From assembly GCA_026874595.1 (NCBI GenBank), contig CM049309.1, forward strand, positions 53,480,079-53,544,078: DNA of 64,000 nt, given 5' to 3'. A model generated the notes under the pieces. That model was not told where the DNA came from. It saw only the letters and a list, made by a program, of their open reading frames with translations, and did no database searches. Position 1 is the first letter of the stretch. Every line of letters begins with the position of its first letter. Origin of the DNA: Sipunculus nudus (lineage: Eukaryota > Annelida > Sipuncula > Golfingiida > Sipunculidae). Of the stretch, positions 11,587 to 24,175 are shown one piece after another. The translations under genes were made by a program, and so were the position numbers.

Positions 11587-14235
11587 ACAAGGGACCTATG
11601 GGTCACGGCGCTCAGCTGTTATATATGATTAAAAAATATGATTTAGGAATGAGGCATATGCTGGTTTGGTGTGGTAATAAATATAAGCTTTATTATGAGT
11701 TGTTGGTGTTTAGCTTATGTATGATTATGATATTATCTTTGGAGACAGGTAAAAGGATTGATTTCATTTATTTTATTAACAAATGGAGTACTATTGTCAC
11801 ACAGATTTTGACTTGGCCATATAACTTATAAGCAGAACATATGATATAAGAGTTTAACTATTTATTAAAAAAATTACAAATATTGTCCCAAATATAATTT
11901 TTTGTTAAAAATAACAAGAGAATCTTATGATTTTTTAAAATGAAATATAACTGAAATGATTATTAAAATAATATTAAAGAATATATTCATGAATGCATTC
12001 ATGAATACATTTTGAAAGTATTTGCACTGGTATTCATATACTTTCATTTTTACCTGAATTCCAATTCTTTATGCAAGACATTTTATAATGGAGTACATAT
12101 TAATATTCGTATTTAAATACAATTGCAAAGTTTTCCCACCATTACTGGCATTTATTCAGTTTTCACTAAACAATTATGTTGAGAATCCAGAATATACAAA
12201 ATTCACACATTTAAATTATGATCAAAAGTACCTGGTTTTATGGCTTTTATTTATATTAAAAAAAAATGTAATATATTCATTTTGGACTAATTTCACATCA
12301 ATGTACACACTAGACACAGTAGGAATCTAGATTAATAATATCAACTGCATCTTTGTCTATCATTAATTTCCTTCATATGATCCCTAATGATTAGTAATGA
12401 ATAATATGATTTACTTTTTTATCATTAAAATTGAACTGAAAAATACCATAGGTGACTGCATGGTGTTATTTGGAGTACGTGACATTCTATCCATCGATAC
12501 AAGATTCTTTTATCATCAGTAACTGCAAGTTGATTTCCTGTTATTATAAACTAACAAATTCTTTTTTATTTTTCTTTAATTTGTTATTAAAAAAACATTA
12601 AAATTTATTAATTTATTGTTAATTGTTATGTTGTTGGTTAAAACTACTAGATGAGTTGGGTTGGACACCTGGATCAACTGTGGCTGGCCATAAGCTGCCT
12701 ACCTGCAACAGTGTATGGCTCGCCTCAAGCATGCATAATTTGCTGAAAGTTCAACAAGGTCAACATACAGGTGACTCAAGAGGGGCTGGAGAGAGTTAAG
12801 GTCTGACATGGTCTCATAAAAACATTAATAAAAGCTACAATTTTTGGCCAATTTCTTTCAGCTTTCTAAACTAAAAAGCTGAAATCCTTGTGTGCATGAT
12901 ATGAAAATTATATCAACCGTGCTCACAGGAAACAAATGTGCCATGGTCAAAGTTGGGCAAAATTTAAGGTACTTATTTTATATTTATACTAATAACAAAT
13001 AAAATTTGAAAAATTCAGGACTAATTTGGGGTATTCAATTGAATCTTGATTAAATAATGTTACATCCCTGGCAAAAAAACTCTAGCTTCAGCAATCCCCT
13101 TGTTAAGGGAGTAAATATATTTCTTGATTTTTTACATAGTGCATTATGTTTGGGCCCATAACTTAAAACAATTACGCAATACTGACATCATTTCTGGCAT
13201 ATGCATAGAGAATGTATAGAAAAATATGTATATTATATATGATTAAAGTCACATCAGTGGTTTTGATATTAGGCAGTCTTGAAGTGTAACAATGGGTTTT
13301 TAATGGAAAAATGAAGTTTTTCATTAATATCTCAAAGGTATTAAGTCCTAGTGACATTCTTGGCATGGTAGGGAATTTTGGAGACATCTAATTGTATGCC
13401 AAATTTTAGGAACTGAGAGCTGAAGCTGGGGAGCTGAGCTCTTGCAAACTGCATAACACTAGCTTGATGTAAACAATTTGTTACATGGTGCTTGAAAACT
13501 TGAATAAAATCTACAGTTTTTGATCAACTGGTTTCAAATTTTTGGTGTTAACAGACAAAATGCTAACAAAAACATGCTGAGAAAACTAAATCCACAGTAC
13601 TTACAGTAAAAAAACGTGCCATGGTCAAAGTTGGGCAAAATTTAAGGTACCAATTTTTTATTTTTGTTAATATTTTAAAAAATTTAAAAGATTTTGATCT
13701 AATTTTGGGTATACAATTTAATTTTGATAAACTAAAGTTATATTACTGGAAAAAAAGTCCATAGCTTTAACAAGTTTTGTGTTAAGTGATCAAATATCTT
13801 TCCTGATTTTTTACAAAATGCATTATGTTTGGGGCCATAACTTTTTTAAATTATATAATACAGACATAATTTCTGGCATGTACATAGGAACTATATAGAA
13901 GAATATTTATGGTAAATATGAGGGAAAACAGATGAGTGGTTTGGATATTAGGCAGTCCTGAAGTGTGAAAATAGGTTTTTAATAAAAAATTGAGGTTTTT
14001 CCTTAATTTCTCAAAGGAACGAAGTCGCAAAGACCCAGTTTTCGGCTTGGTAGGAGATCTTGGGGACATCTAACATTATGCTGAATTTTGGATTCCTAGG
14101 TCTTACGGTTTCAAAACGTGCCACATCTACGGACGGACGGACGGACGGACGGACGGACGGACGGACAGACGGACGGACGACGGACAATGGACCACGACTA
14201 TAGCTCAGATGACTTATAGTCAGCTGAGCTAAAAA
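11587..14235 (+). mobile_element. F1 element, inner copy (Helentron/HINE-like, non-autonomous)
   Basis: The 5' end is acaagggacctatgggtcac followed by GCGCTCAGCTG. The 3' end has an (ACGG)n-like tract (about 14127-14180), a spacer 'acaatggaccacgactat' and a hairpin at 14202-14230 with arms AGCTCAG and CTGAGCT around GACT-TAT-AGTC, then CTAAAAA. The arm matches the 5' inverted repeat. The interior is AT-rich with two diverged modules (about 12950-13390 and 13620-14085). No Rep/helicase coding was found, so it would depend on an autonomous partner. Helentron-type classification is inference from the ends. Confidence 0.65.
11984..12007. repeat. Perfect 24-bp palindrome
   Basis: An exact palindrome with half-sequence TATTCATGAATG inside the inner F1 element. 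It has no assigned role. Confidence 0.8.
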
Positions 14236-14536
14236 TAATACTTGATTTAGATTTCACAATTTTTAATTGTGTCTTTATTTCTCCATAATGTGCTTCATAT
14301 TTTATAATAATTTAAGCATACTGATGGGTTCATTTATATTTGTTAAAATCATTTAAAAGAAAATTGATTTCTTTAAAAATGCTACATTACACAACGTTGC
14401 ATCTTCTGGATTACACCTTGAATTATTTTTTTTCAAGGAAAGTTTTTGCATGTCGGAGTGGAAACAGCATTACAATTTAGGAGATACAGTGAAAACAATA
14501 ACAATTACTGCATAACACTTGGTGGGTTGGGTTTAC

Positions 14537-14562
14537 GGGGGGGGGGGGGGGGGGGGGGGGGG
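14537..14562 (+). repeat. Poly-G tract (26 G)
   Basis: An uninterrupted run of 26 G within F1 sequence, able in principle to form a G-quadruplex on the plus strand. Its exact length may be a sequencing estimate. Confidence 0.85.
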
Positions 14563-15508
14563 TGATTGGGGTGGTGATATGAGAATAACTGTACACCTGT
14601 CACAGCAGGGGATCTCCCCCAGTGACTGTAACAAATCAGAAACCCTGGCATAGCTGATTTCCAGTGACCTGGAGTGGGACCCTGCATCTGTAATCAAAGC
14701 AAGTGACTACAGAAAAAAAATCAATAACTAGCTTAATTTTCAAGCTATTATTTTTAAATTTCAGATTTAGACAAATTAAATATTTATGTTTACATGCTGT
14801 GAAAATTAAATCAATGATGCTAACAGGAAAAAAACGTGCCATGGTCAAAGTTGGGCAAAATTTAAGGTACTGATTTTTTTTTTATGCTAATAACTTAAAA
14901 AATTTACAAAATTCAGATCTAATTTTGGGTAAACAATTGAATCTTAATTAAACATAGTTATATACTTGAGAAAATAGACTCTAGTTTCAAAATTTTTCAT
15001 GTTAAGTGAGTTATTATTTTTCCTAATTTTTTACAAAGTCCATTATGTTTGGGCCCATAACTTAAAGAATTTATACTTTACAGACTTAATTTCTGGCATG
15101 TACATAGGAACTATATAGAGGAATATTTAAGGTAAATATAAGGAAAAACAGATGAGTGGTTTTGATATTAGGCAGTCCTGAAGTGTGAAAATAGGATTTT
15201 AATCAAAAATTGAGGTTTTTCCTTAATTTCTCAAAGGAACGAAGTCGCAAAGACACAGTTTTCGGCTTGGTAGGAGATCTTGGGGACATCTAACATTATG
15301 CTGAATTTTGGATTCCTAGGTCTTACGGTTTCAAAACGTGCCACATCTACGGACGGACGGACGGACAGACGGACGGACGACGGACAATGGACCACGACTA
15401 TAGCTCAGATGACTTATAGTCAGCTAAGCTAAAAATAAATTCAACATAATCCTGTTTTTGTATCAGACTATGGTTCACTGCTGACAGTCACCCAGTACAA
15501 TCAAACTA

Positions 15509-17514
15509 CCGTAAAAGTCGTTGCAGAAGTCGCATCCTTATTACAAGTCGCACCATGAATTTTAGGATACCCATGGGGAATAGCCGTTCAAGTTTAGTTT
15601 CAGGAAAAGTCCATAATATAGGTCGCACCCAGACTTCGGAGGCGTCCCAACCACCTGATACTTTTGGAATCTGAGTATCATTCCTTGCGATGCAAGACTA
15701 CAACCAACGTCCCCGTGGTACTTTTGTGGTTTATAAACTAGATAAGCCATAAAAACGTAAAAATAATTGGACAGCTTTAATACAATGCTTATATTTAAGG
15801 AAAGCAACAGAATCTTAACATATAAAGTCGGGGTTCAATTGTCAGGTAAGATTTGTACAGTGCCAAAGTCAGCTGCGTCGGATAACATTTTGTGCTGTGA
15901 AACGATGTCATTGTTGCCGTTTCTTACTAGTTTAAGTAACATTAGATTGCAAATATCAAGTTAAATCACTGTATTAATAAACTAAAAGAGTCTGAGGCAA
16001 AATACTATCACAATCGAGCAACTCTTTAAATTGTTAAAGATCGTCAAACGGAGGGTGGATTCATTACACTATGATTAGTTTGCGTACGCGTGACGAGTCC
16101 CAGTCCGTCGCACTGGGCATGATTTGAACTGACTTAAGACAACTGAAAGATGGAAAGAATAATTCAGTTTGAATTTATTCACCTAATTTCTTATATGGGC
16201 TCTAAAACTGAATTTATTATCCCTTCAATTAAGTGTTACAACTTACCATCTAGGCGCGGCACATGCACGGTATTACTGAAATCACTGAAATATATGTCAG
16301 TCAACAGGGGAATAATGAACGCTTTATTGACCGGTCAGTTAACGTAAAATAAATATAATTGAATTTACAGATATTATATTTACTGAGACTAATGATTTAT
16401 TTTTCTTTGATAATATCTGGAAAACCCAATTTCCATCGTTATCAGTGATTATATTCAAGTGGCTTGGATGTATGGCAAACTCAGCCGTGTTGAACCAGAT
16501 CCGTCATGACACCAAACGGTGCCGGTTCCCGTGGAATTTAGGTGTGTATGTGGCATTTTAAGTAAATAAAATATATACCTATATGGTGTTTGTTATTTCA
16601 TTGTATTGATTAATGTGTCTTCATTAAAAATATCACGAATACGTCAACGCACGATTGAAAGCAATGCATGCGTGCCGCCATATTGCTGGGCATACGACCG
16701 TCCTGAAACAGACACGGGTAACACTCGAAACAAATCGTATATTTGTAGCTCACGTGAAACGTTATTACATTGTTATCCAAAACGCTTGAAAACCACGAGA
16801 TGGTGACAGTGACCTAATGGTTCTCAATATGAGAGTTTATAATTGTGGATATCAGTCACGGAAGGCTTAGTTGACATGGGGATGTAAAGGTCATTGCACG
16901 GGTGACCCGGGGCTTGAACTTCCGCTACACGGCTTCAAAGGTCAGCTGGTATTCAGCGATCAACCGGGCAGGCAAAAGAATTCACGACGTATGTGTAGTG
17001 GATCAAGCTTGAATGTGACGCAACTTTACATGCATAAACGGATATGGAACCGCGAGTTTTTCATAATGGAAAGCATACCCATATAGTTAAACGGAAAGAA
17101 AATGTACATCAAAGAGCGGCAGACTGGCATATGCGTCAAATTGACTCGTGCTATAATAGTAACGCAGATTAGGAAGTGTCACTTGAATGGCGACTTGACA
17201 GAACGGGTAGGTCTTGAACTGGGCAAATTTAAAATTTGCATTTAATGTTAATAAAATGAAAATTACGTCAGTTCACAAAATATAAAGCATAATAGATGGT
17301 TAAAAGTGTAAATTATTGGGGAAAGACGTTTTACAAAGCACTGGTTAAAGGTATTGCCGATTATCGCTCAACTGACGTCGTTCCAGTTACCGGGAAAGCT
17401 GACAGAACGGGATAAGTACGTATTACAAGTCGCACACCGACTTTGCTAGAAAATTCTAGTTTTTAGAATTCGATTTCCTAGTACAAGTCGCGACTTCTGC
17501 AACGACTTTTACGG
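15509..17514. mobile_element. 2.0-kb DNA transposon with 25-bp TIRs (pogo-like, non-autonomous)
   Basis: Both ends carry a perfect 25-bp terminal inverted repeat beginning CCGTAAAAGTCGTTGCAGAA, flanked by TA on each side (15507-15508 and 17515-17516). Subterminal copies of 'acaagtcgcac' recur inside both ends, as expected for transposase binding sites. TA target duplication places it in the Tc1/mariner superfamily; resemblance to pogo/Tigger elements with 'aagtcg' subterminal repeats is inference. Open frames are at most 81 codons with no DDE/D or CENP-B-like domain. The interior is notably rich in CpG for this window, suggesting a fairly recent insertion. A truncated copy in reverse lies at 38598-39147. 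Confidence 0.82.
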
Positions 17515-17516
17515 TA

Positions 17517-18767
17517 TGTCTTAATTGCTTTAACATGATATATATGATTCAGTCTGAGTATGGAATAATACATTCCCATCTTTTCTGTTGGAAGAAATAT
17601 GCTACACCTTATATAGTGTATAACAGAAAAAGGCTGGAAACAGGTCATGCAGCTCAGCAAATTTTATTATTTGGCCATGTTAACTATATTTTTGCAGATT
17701 ATAAATGAATATAAGATTAAGAAGTAGAATCTTTGGCTTGAACACACAGGCCATTTGGGACAGTTCTGGACTGTCACAGTTGACTGTTTTTGGTGTCCAT
17801 ACTGCAATATCCAGGATAAGGTCCTGAACTCTCATTTAATATGGATACAATGTAACAAAATGCAAGATATCTATATGTCATTTAAAATATAAAGGTATGA
17901 TCATTAGTGAGACTATCAGTGATACACATGATAAAGATAGGGGTAATACACACGTCACAGCTCTAGAGAAGATTAAAAGGTGAGATACATAGATAATGAT
18001 AGGACCACAGCTGACTAAGACAGCATGAATGGTGAAAGACAGAGACAGCCACTGCCTCAGTGAATTCTGGCACTGGACATACCTAAGTGTCAGAAGGGTG
18101 TGCTAAAAGTTCAGATACACATATACTGTGCACATTCTGGTAATTTGTAGAAAGTTATGCTGTACATCATTATACTAGGGTCTGATAATACTGAAGCTTC
18201 CTTGTAAATGTAATGTCTGCAAAAGACGTCTTTCTTACATTTAATCTGTTAAATGTTAAATATGACACCTGCTGTTGTTTTTGTATCTGCATTATAAGTT
18301 ACACATGAAGAACTTGTTGAAATCACCAAAATTGTAAATGTAACACTGTAACAGGAGTTACAAAACATATCTTGTTAAGAGCAATTAGGATACAAGCAGA
18401 AAATTAAGACAGGTTGCATTAACTCAGTTGAACTATAGTCTCAGCTAAGAATAACCTTGGTATCAATAACCAATGGATATAGCATTCTAGTGGGTGTACA
18501 CGTAATCACAATGACAGCACAACTGATCAGTGATATTATCAATCATTCTAACATTTAAAGATGGCTTGATTACACATGTGACCTTAATGTGCTTGGGTCC
18601 TTTTAATTTCAAGAAACATGGACAGACAGTATGTTAACTGGATTGTCAGCACTGATCTCACTTTGACCCATGACCTGTAAACTTAATCATGTCCACAACT
18701 TTATTATGAGTAATCCTGGATCAATCATATTCATTGTGCAGCTCTAAAACACACTCATATTATACAA
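17517..18767. other. No feature seen
   Basis: AT-rich non-coding DNA with nothing recognisable. Confidence 0.4.
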
Positions 18768-18769
18768 TA

Positions 18770-18938
18770 CAATGAAACCTTTGTTATAAGACCACCTGTA
18801 GTACTGGCCACATGTAGTCTTATTTCACAAGTGGTCTAATTATATTTATAACATATGTTATTGATTTTGGTTCACTCTAGGTTGGTCTTAACAGACAAGC
18901 TGTCTTGTGAGACAGGTGGTCTTTTAGACAGGTTCTAC
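18770..18938. mobile_element. MITE, 169 bp, TA target
   Basis: The left end CAATGAAACCTTTGTTATAA and the right end, which reads GTAGAACCTGTCTAAAAGAC when complemented, form imperfect inverted repeats that continue into a shared GACCACCTGT. TA dinucleotides flank both ends. The size and ends fit a Tigger-like MITE of the Tc1/mariner superfamily. Confidence 0.68.
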
Positions 18939-18940
18939 TA

Positions 18941-21094
18941 AATATATTTTTAATTTGTACGCTTTTTTTGTCAGTGTAAGCACAAAATCAGATAATGGCT
19001 ATATGACAATCCATAATGATTTGAAAGCTTCTTCATAGCAGCCAGTCAGATTCTTTGACAAGGAAGTCCAGTTTTATCTCTGCTGTCTGCTGTTTACTAG
19101 ATCGTATCATAATAAATGTGAATGAATTGACAAGTTATTAGCTGGGTTCAGACCATGTTTGATATAAATCACCGCTAATGAAATCAAATGGGCTCTGTAT
19201 ACTAGATACCTAGATAAGTATGGAGTGTGCTGTACAAAGCAAGTGAAAAAAAAAAGAAAGACAAACAGTCTGTATAAATGATATGTACCAGACAATCAGT
19301 ACATCCAGTATCTATTATAAGTCATTAATAAACTAAACTTGTATATTTTTCATATGTATAACCATAAAAAAGCAGCAAGTATGATAACCTTGTACTAGTT
19401 TTAGATAAAGAACTTCATGAACCTCACACACAGTACCACACTACAAGAACATTTATATTTTTCATTTAGACACAGACATTCAATTCAACCAGAGGAACAA
19501 ATCTCAGAGGGAAAAAACAACCTTTTTAATAAAAATACAGTATATGTATATTATACATATATTGTATTTCAGTAAAAATATAAAAAGTGACAAAAAACTA
19601 GTAAATGTTCATATAATAAGTGAAATGTACATATCATTATCAAACACTTACTCAGGTGAGGAGACTCCAAAGATGCTCATGTGATTTCATCAGAAGAGAA
19701 TCTGAGCATCAACTTTTGAAATACTCAACTCAACCCCTATACCAAAGGCATGGGATAAATACATTAATTCACAAATGTAAATTGTCCATTATAACCCCCC
19801 CCCCACACACACACACACACACACACATAAAACACAGACACACACACTTTTTCAAATCCAATACACAACAAAAATATTTTTGAAATCAACCTGCAGAAGT
19901 ACATAAATGATTAAGTAGCATGGTAATGGTGTTCCATAATACAAAACTGTATAGATCTCATGATGTAATTCTTGAAGAATTCTTGATAAACTGACAAAGT
20001 CACATTAGATCTGCAGGGTCATGGTGTATGTACATATATCTGGTAAGATCAAGCTGCACCATTCTATGTGGTCAACAGCTGATGATAATTATTTGTCTCC
20101 AGCTTGCCCAGGAATCAGGTCACACCTTTTTATGACAGTACAACATATATCTCTCCTGTACAGGGAAGTGTCTGTGGTCCTTATCACAGGGGAATCTGGT
20201 ACATGTACATATATTTAGCCCATATCTGTGCTTTATCTCTTACAGCTGCTAGAACAGCACCCTAACATGCTCTACTCAATCATATTAAAAGAGTGAGTTT
20301 TTTTAAAGATAATCTAAGCAAATATTAATAAATTAAGAAGACAGGAAAGCCAACATGTATTCAGTAATATAGAATAAAGATGATAGTGGCAATTTAACAT
20401 CATGCTAATATGAAATCTCCCTACTGACACCAGGTCCAGATTTACATGTTCTGATGCCCAGTAAAAAGTAGAATAATATTTATTGCTATTTACCAAGCTT
20501 AACAAAGTTCAGTTTGCATTCCAGATAATAAGAAACATCAATACTGGTACCTATCAGACAAATATATCTGCAATTATTTTTGTTAAATCAAGCAAAAGGT
20601 AAACTGTTACTTTATGTCTTACTCAGTCTCATGTAAAAGACAACTCCCAAGTACAAACACTGCCAGCAGTGTAAGACTGTTAGTGATGGTGATGCCCTGG
20701 TAGGCTAGTTGCCAAACTATACACCTTGGTCCAACAATAACTTCCTGTTTCTGCGATCCTTCCTCTTCATCTTAGGAAACAGGTTCTCCAAAAATAAAAT
20801 CATCACAAACTATCATAACATTTACTACATACACCAAAAAGATTGCCTGTTTTAGTTATTTTGTGCAGATGCAAAACATTTCTGAGTTTCAACAGCAGAA
20901 CACAAATGCATCTTTTTTGCTGATTCTGCTTTTTTTAGTATCACATGCACACTCATCAGTTGACATAACCATGTTTATCCATAATCTGGGAGGGAAAGCA
21001 TAGTTTCGTTTCAAAAATAAGATTCTCTTTCACCTTTACTGAACAATGATTAAATGTTTCTGGTTTAAGGAAGTGTAAAATTTCATTACAAAAG
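18941..21094. other. No gene seen; C run and CA microsatellite at 19795-19828
   Basis: AT-rich sequence. The only landmark is a run of C (19795-19804) leading into (CA)n to about 19828. This is the insertion context of the LINE that starts at 21106. Confidence 0.45.
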
Positions 21095-21105
21095 GAAGAG
21101 GGCTG
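21095..21105 (+). repeat. Target site duplication, left copy
   Basis: GAAGAGGGCTG, repeated exactly at 25978-25988 on the other side of the LINE. It fixes both ends of the insertion. Confidence 0.85.
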
Positions 21106-21127
21106 ACATGGAGACAAAAGAGCCGAC

Positions 21128-21949
21128 ATGGAGGTAACAACTACAAATGCTCGTTTAATTGCTGCACTAACCACAGCTCTCCAAAATGACGCCGTGCAAC
21201 AGTCACTCAGAACAGCGTTAATAGACCCACTGAAAAACTCACTTGAGAGAAAAATTCTTAACCTGGAAGAAAAAATATCAACCAACAAGGAGAAAGCAAA
21301 ATCAAACGAAGAAAAAACTACAATCCTTGAACGGAAAATAACCAACATAGAAGATACTTTAAACGACCTTCAAAACAAGTATGGAGATGTCGTTAATGAG
21401 ATGAAGATACGGAAAAATCACCAAGAACTAGAGGCTAAACAGAAAAACATCATAATCGAGGGACTACCAGAAAAAGAAAACGAAAAACCGCTGGAGCGAG
21501 CCGTGGAATTCCTCAGCCACACCATGACCCTGAACATCGATAGGTCAGAAATAAGCCAAGCGTACAGAATAAAACCAAAAGTTCAGGATGACGAAACAAA
21601 TTGGAGAAAAACAAACACAGGGACCACTAGAAAATTGATGATAAAATTCCACAACAGGCAAACGAAGGAGTTGGTCTATAGAACTAGATCAAAACTGAAG
21701 AACGTCCGAGTGGACAGAAACATTATCTACATAAATGAAGATCTTACCGAAGAAAAGACCAAATTATTCCATGATACAAGGGAACTAAAGAAACAAAAGA
21801 GGATACATTCAACATGGACCCAAAACGGACAAATTTATGCAAAACAAGAGAAAGAGGATATCCCTACATTAATAAAAAATGCGTCGACACTCCAGAAATT
21901 TAAAGAATGGATCGCGCTGACAGAAGGGAACAAGTCTACACAGAACTAA
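21128..21949 (+). CDS. LINE ORF1 protein, 273 aa
   Basis: ORF1 products are nucleic-acid-binding chaperones that coat LINE RNA. Residues about 36-105 are rich in E, K, L and I with heptad-like spacing and should form a coiled coil. At residues 107-115 the string NIIIEGLPE resembles the start of the RRM-like core of L1-type ORF1 proteins. A basic C-terminal part follows, including RKLMIKFHNRQTKELVY and KNASTLQKFKEW. No stop or frameshift is present. An earlier ATG at 21108 is in another frame and stops after a few codons, so 21128 is the likely start. ORF2 starts 234 bp later in the same direction. The whole gene is part of a transposon, not a host gene. Confidence 0.88.
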   Translation: MEVTTTNARLIAALTTALQNDAVQQSLRTALIDPLKNSLERKILNLEEKISTNKEKAKSNEEKTTILERKITNIEDTLNDLQNKYGDVVNEMKIRKNHQELEAKQKNIIIEGLPEKENEKPLERAVEFLSHTMTLNIDRSEISQAYRIKPKVQDDETNWRKTNTGTTRKLMIKFHNRQTKELVYRTRSKLKNVRVDRNIIYINEDLTEEKTKLFHDTRELKKQKRIHSTWTQNGQIYAKQEKEDIPTLIKNASTLQKFKEWIALTEGNKSTQN

Positions 21950-22183
21950 ACCGGAAGCTAGAAAATTCCCATAATGCAACAACCATAAACAAAAAGAACT
22001 TCCTTTTTCTTAACGCAGAACTACACAATCAAATGAGAGACAAAACAAGGTAACCAAGCCGAATTTTGCACAAATGAAAGCTGCACAAACGTTTGTCGGA
22101 CTATATTTTCCCCTTTTTTATATATATTTATATATTTACGTCCCACTTATTATTTTACTGACAGTTTCGCCGTTGACACAATC

Positions 22184-24175
22184 ATGGGTAACAGAGACAT
22201 GAACAAATCAGAAATCCCCCCCACAGCTCCCACCCAATCGTCCACTACAGATGATGAGTTTATCATAGGTAAACATCTTAAAAATACTAAAAACAAAACC
22301 TTTAGAATAATTACCGGACCTCCTTACTTAAGCTATTTACTAACGCAAACCAGACGCAGAAACGGAACTTGCACCAGCAACCCCACAAGAATTTCCAACA
22401 ACTCATTTAGTATGAAAACAACTGAAAAACCACCTGTTATTATTAAACAATACCACCACTATCAGTATCATATTTATCACAATAATTTCCTCATAATACA
22501 GCTAATATTATCAGGTGATATAGAAACAAACCCAGGCCCTCAAAACACAACATTGGACTTCTACCATATTAACATAAACAGTCTAATCAACAAAATAGAT
22601 GATATCATAATAGAAATTGAAAAATTTGACGTAATCTGTTTCACAGAAACACATCTCGATCACAACTTACCAAATGATGATTTACTAATACCAGACTTCC
22701 AAGAACCGATACGAAGGGACAGAAATAGATATGGAGGTGGCATTGCAGTATATGTAAAAAGTAATCTGCCATTTAAAAGAAGACATGACCTTGAAAATGA
22801 TAAAATTGAAAGTGTCAGTATCGAAATCCTGAATCAACCCAAAAAAATAATATGTACAACTATCTACAAACCCCCAAATGAAAACATTGAAAGTTGGGAG
22901 ATGTTAAAGGACTACTTCTTTGATCTAAACTCAATACCGATAATGAACCATATCATACTAGGGGACCTAAACAGTGATTTACTCATTGAAAATCCTAAGC
23001 CAAAACTGAAAGTCATATTACAAGAACTTGGCCTAATCCAACATGTCAAGGAACCAACAAGGATAAATGATAAAAGTAAAACCCTACTAGATGTAATAAT
23101 AACCAATTTTAATGATCAAATTTCACAATGTGGTACATTCCCCAAACACTACAGCGACCATAATGCAGTATACATGAAACTATATTGGAATAAACCTGTC
23201 CATGCACTCCATCCCTTTAGAGTTTGGAAATATAAAGAAGGAAACTATATTAAAATGAAAGACATGCTCCAGAAAATTAACTGGGATAATATTGTAGACA
23301 AAAAAGAATATATCGACATAGTTTACGAAAAATTTACATCCACAGTCCTCTGTATATCAGAACAATGCATCCCAGTAAAAACAGTTAAAAACATAACTAC
23401 CAATAAAGAATGGTTCACTCATGAACTAAAATTAATAAAACGCAAGTGCTTAAGAATCAGATCCAAAGCAATGAGAACCAAAAATACAAATGATTGGGAA
23501 TTATACAAAAATTCACGTAACAAATTTAATGCTGAGGTCAGAAAAGCCAAAAGTAAATATCCTTTAAAACTAGCAAATGATCTGAAGGAAAATCTTCATA
23601 ACAAGACATACTGGTGGAAAACCATAGAAGGCCTTATGAAAGGAACAACACATAAGACACTACCACCACTGGACAAAGGAAATGAATTGTATGTTACACT
23701 ACCCAAAGAAAAAGCAGAACTGTTAAACAACCAATTTATACAACAAACAATACTTAACCACAATAGCAACTATGTTCCCTTAACACCAAGAAAAACAAAT
23801 AACAAATTAGGAGAAGTACAATTCGAAATAAATGATATAGAATCAATTATGAAATCCCTAGATGCAAGTAAATCTAAGGGACCAGATGATATACATCCCT
23901 TCATTCTAAAGACATGTTATAAAGAATTATCATACCCTATTAAAAAAATCGCTGAACTTTCCTTTAACACAGGAAAACTACCCACCCTATGGAAAAAGGC
24001 AAATGTCACACCTATCTTTAAAAGTGGTGATCCTAAACAACCAGTAAACTACAGACCCATATCACTAACAAGCTGTATATGTAAAATAATAGAGAAAATT
24101 ATATTATTATTAACAGAATTATATCAGCATACCAATCAGGATTTTTACCTAGAGACTCTGCAGTGTATCAATTAA
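22184..24175 (+). pseudogene. LINE ORF2, N-terminal part: endonuclease and start of RT (broken by frameshift)
   Basis: The polyprotein should nick target DNA and copy the LINE RNA there. Residues 112-119 are DIETNPGP, a 2A-like ribosome-skipping motif just before the endonuclease. The APE-type endonuclease follows: ININS (129-133), the catalytic Glu in CFTETH (E155), RYGGGIAVY, GDLN near 260 and SDHN near 330. Reverse transcriptase begins near residue 560 with SKGPDDIHPFILK, TPIFKSGDP and NYRPISLTS. After EKII the frame goes wrong (about 24100-24112) and ends in an out-of-frame tail at 24175; the original frame resumes in the ORF at 24163. Some residues usual at this point seem absent, so a small deletion that is not a multiple of three is likely. 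The start at 22184 is the first ATG of the open frame and is uncertain. Confidence 0.88.
22517..22540 (+). other. 2A-like ribosome-skipping motif in ORF2
   Basis: It encodes DIETNPGP, matching the 2A core D(V/I)ExNPGP, preceded by a hydrophobic stretch (IIQLILSG). The G-P junction is where a 2A peptide would separate the first 118 residues from the endonuclease. Similar motifs are known at the N-terminus of ORF2 in some non-LTR elements. Confidence 0.8.

Larger units (their letters stand above)
10889..15435 (+). mobile_element. F1 element, outer copy interrupted by another F1
   Basis: A second 5' end of the F1 family starts here (acaagggacctatgggtcac, then a GCTCAGCTGA-like string) and a second 3' end lies at 15435: an ACGG-rich tract (15349-15385), a short spacer and the hairpin 15402-15430 with arms AGCTCAG/CTAAGCT. 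Two 5' ends followed by two 3' ends fit an F1 copy nested inside another, with the inner copy at 11587-14235; tandem duplication of the 3' module is the alternative. The outer 3' part contains a module starting 'gccatggtcaaagttgggca' (14836 on) also found at 12950, 13620, 37770 and 45120. Confidence 0.65.

Noticed and set aside
16860-16930. tRNA-like text (gggtgacccggggcttgaactt)
   Set aside because: No cloverleaf or proper A and B boxes could be formed around it.
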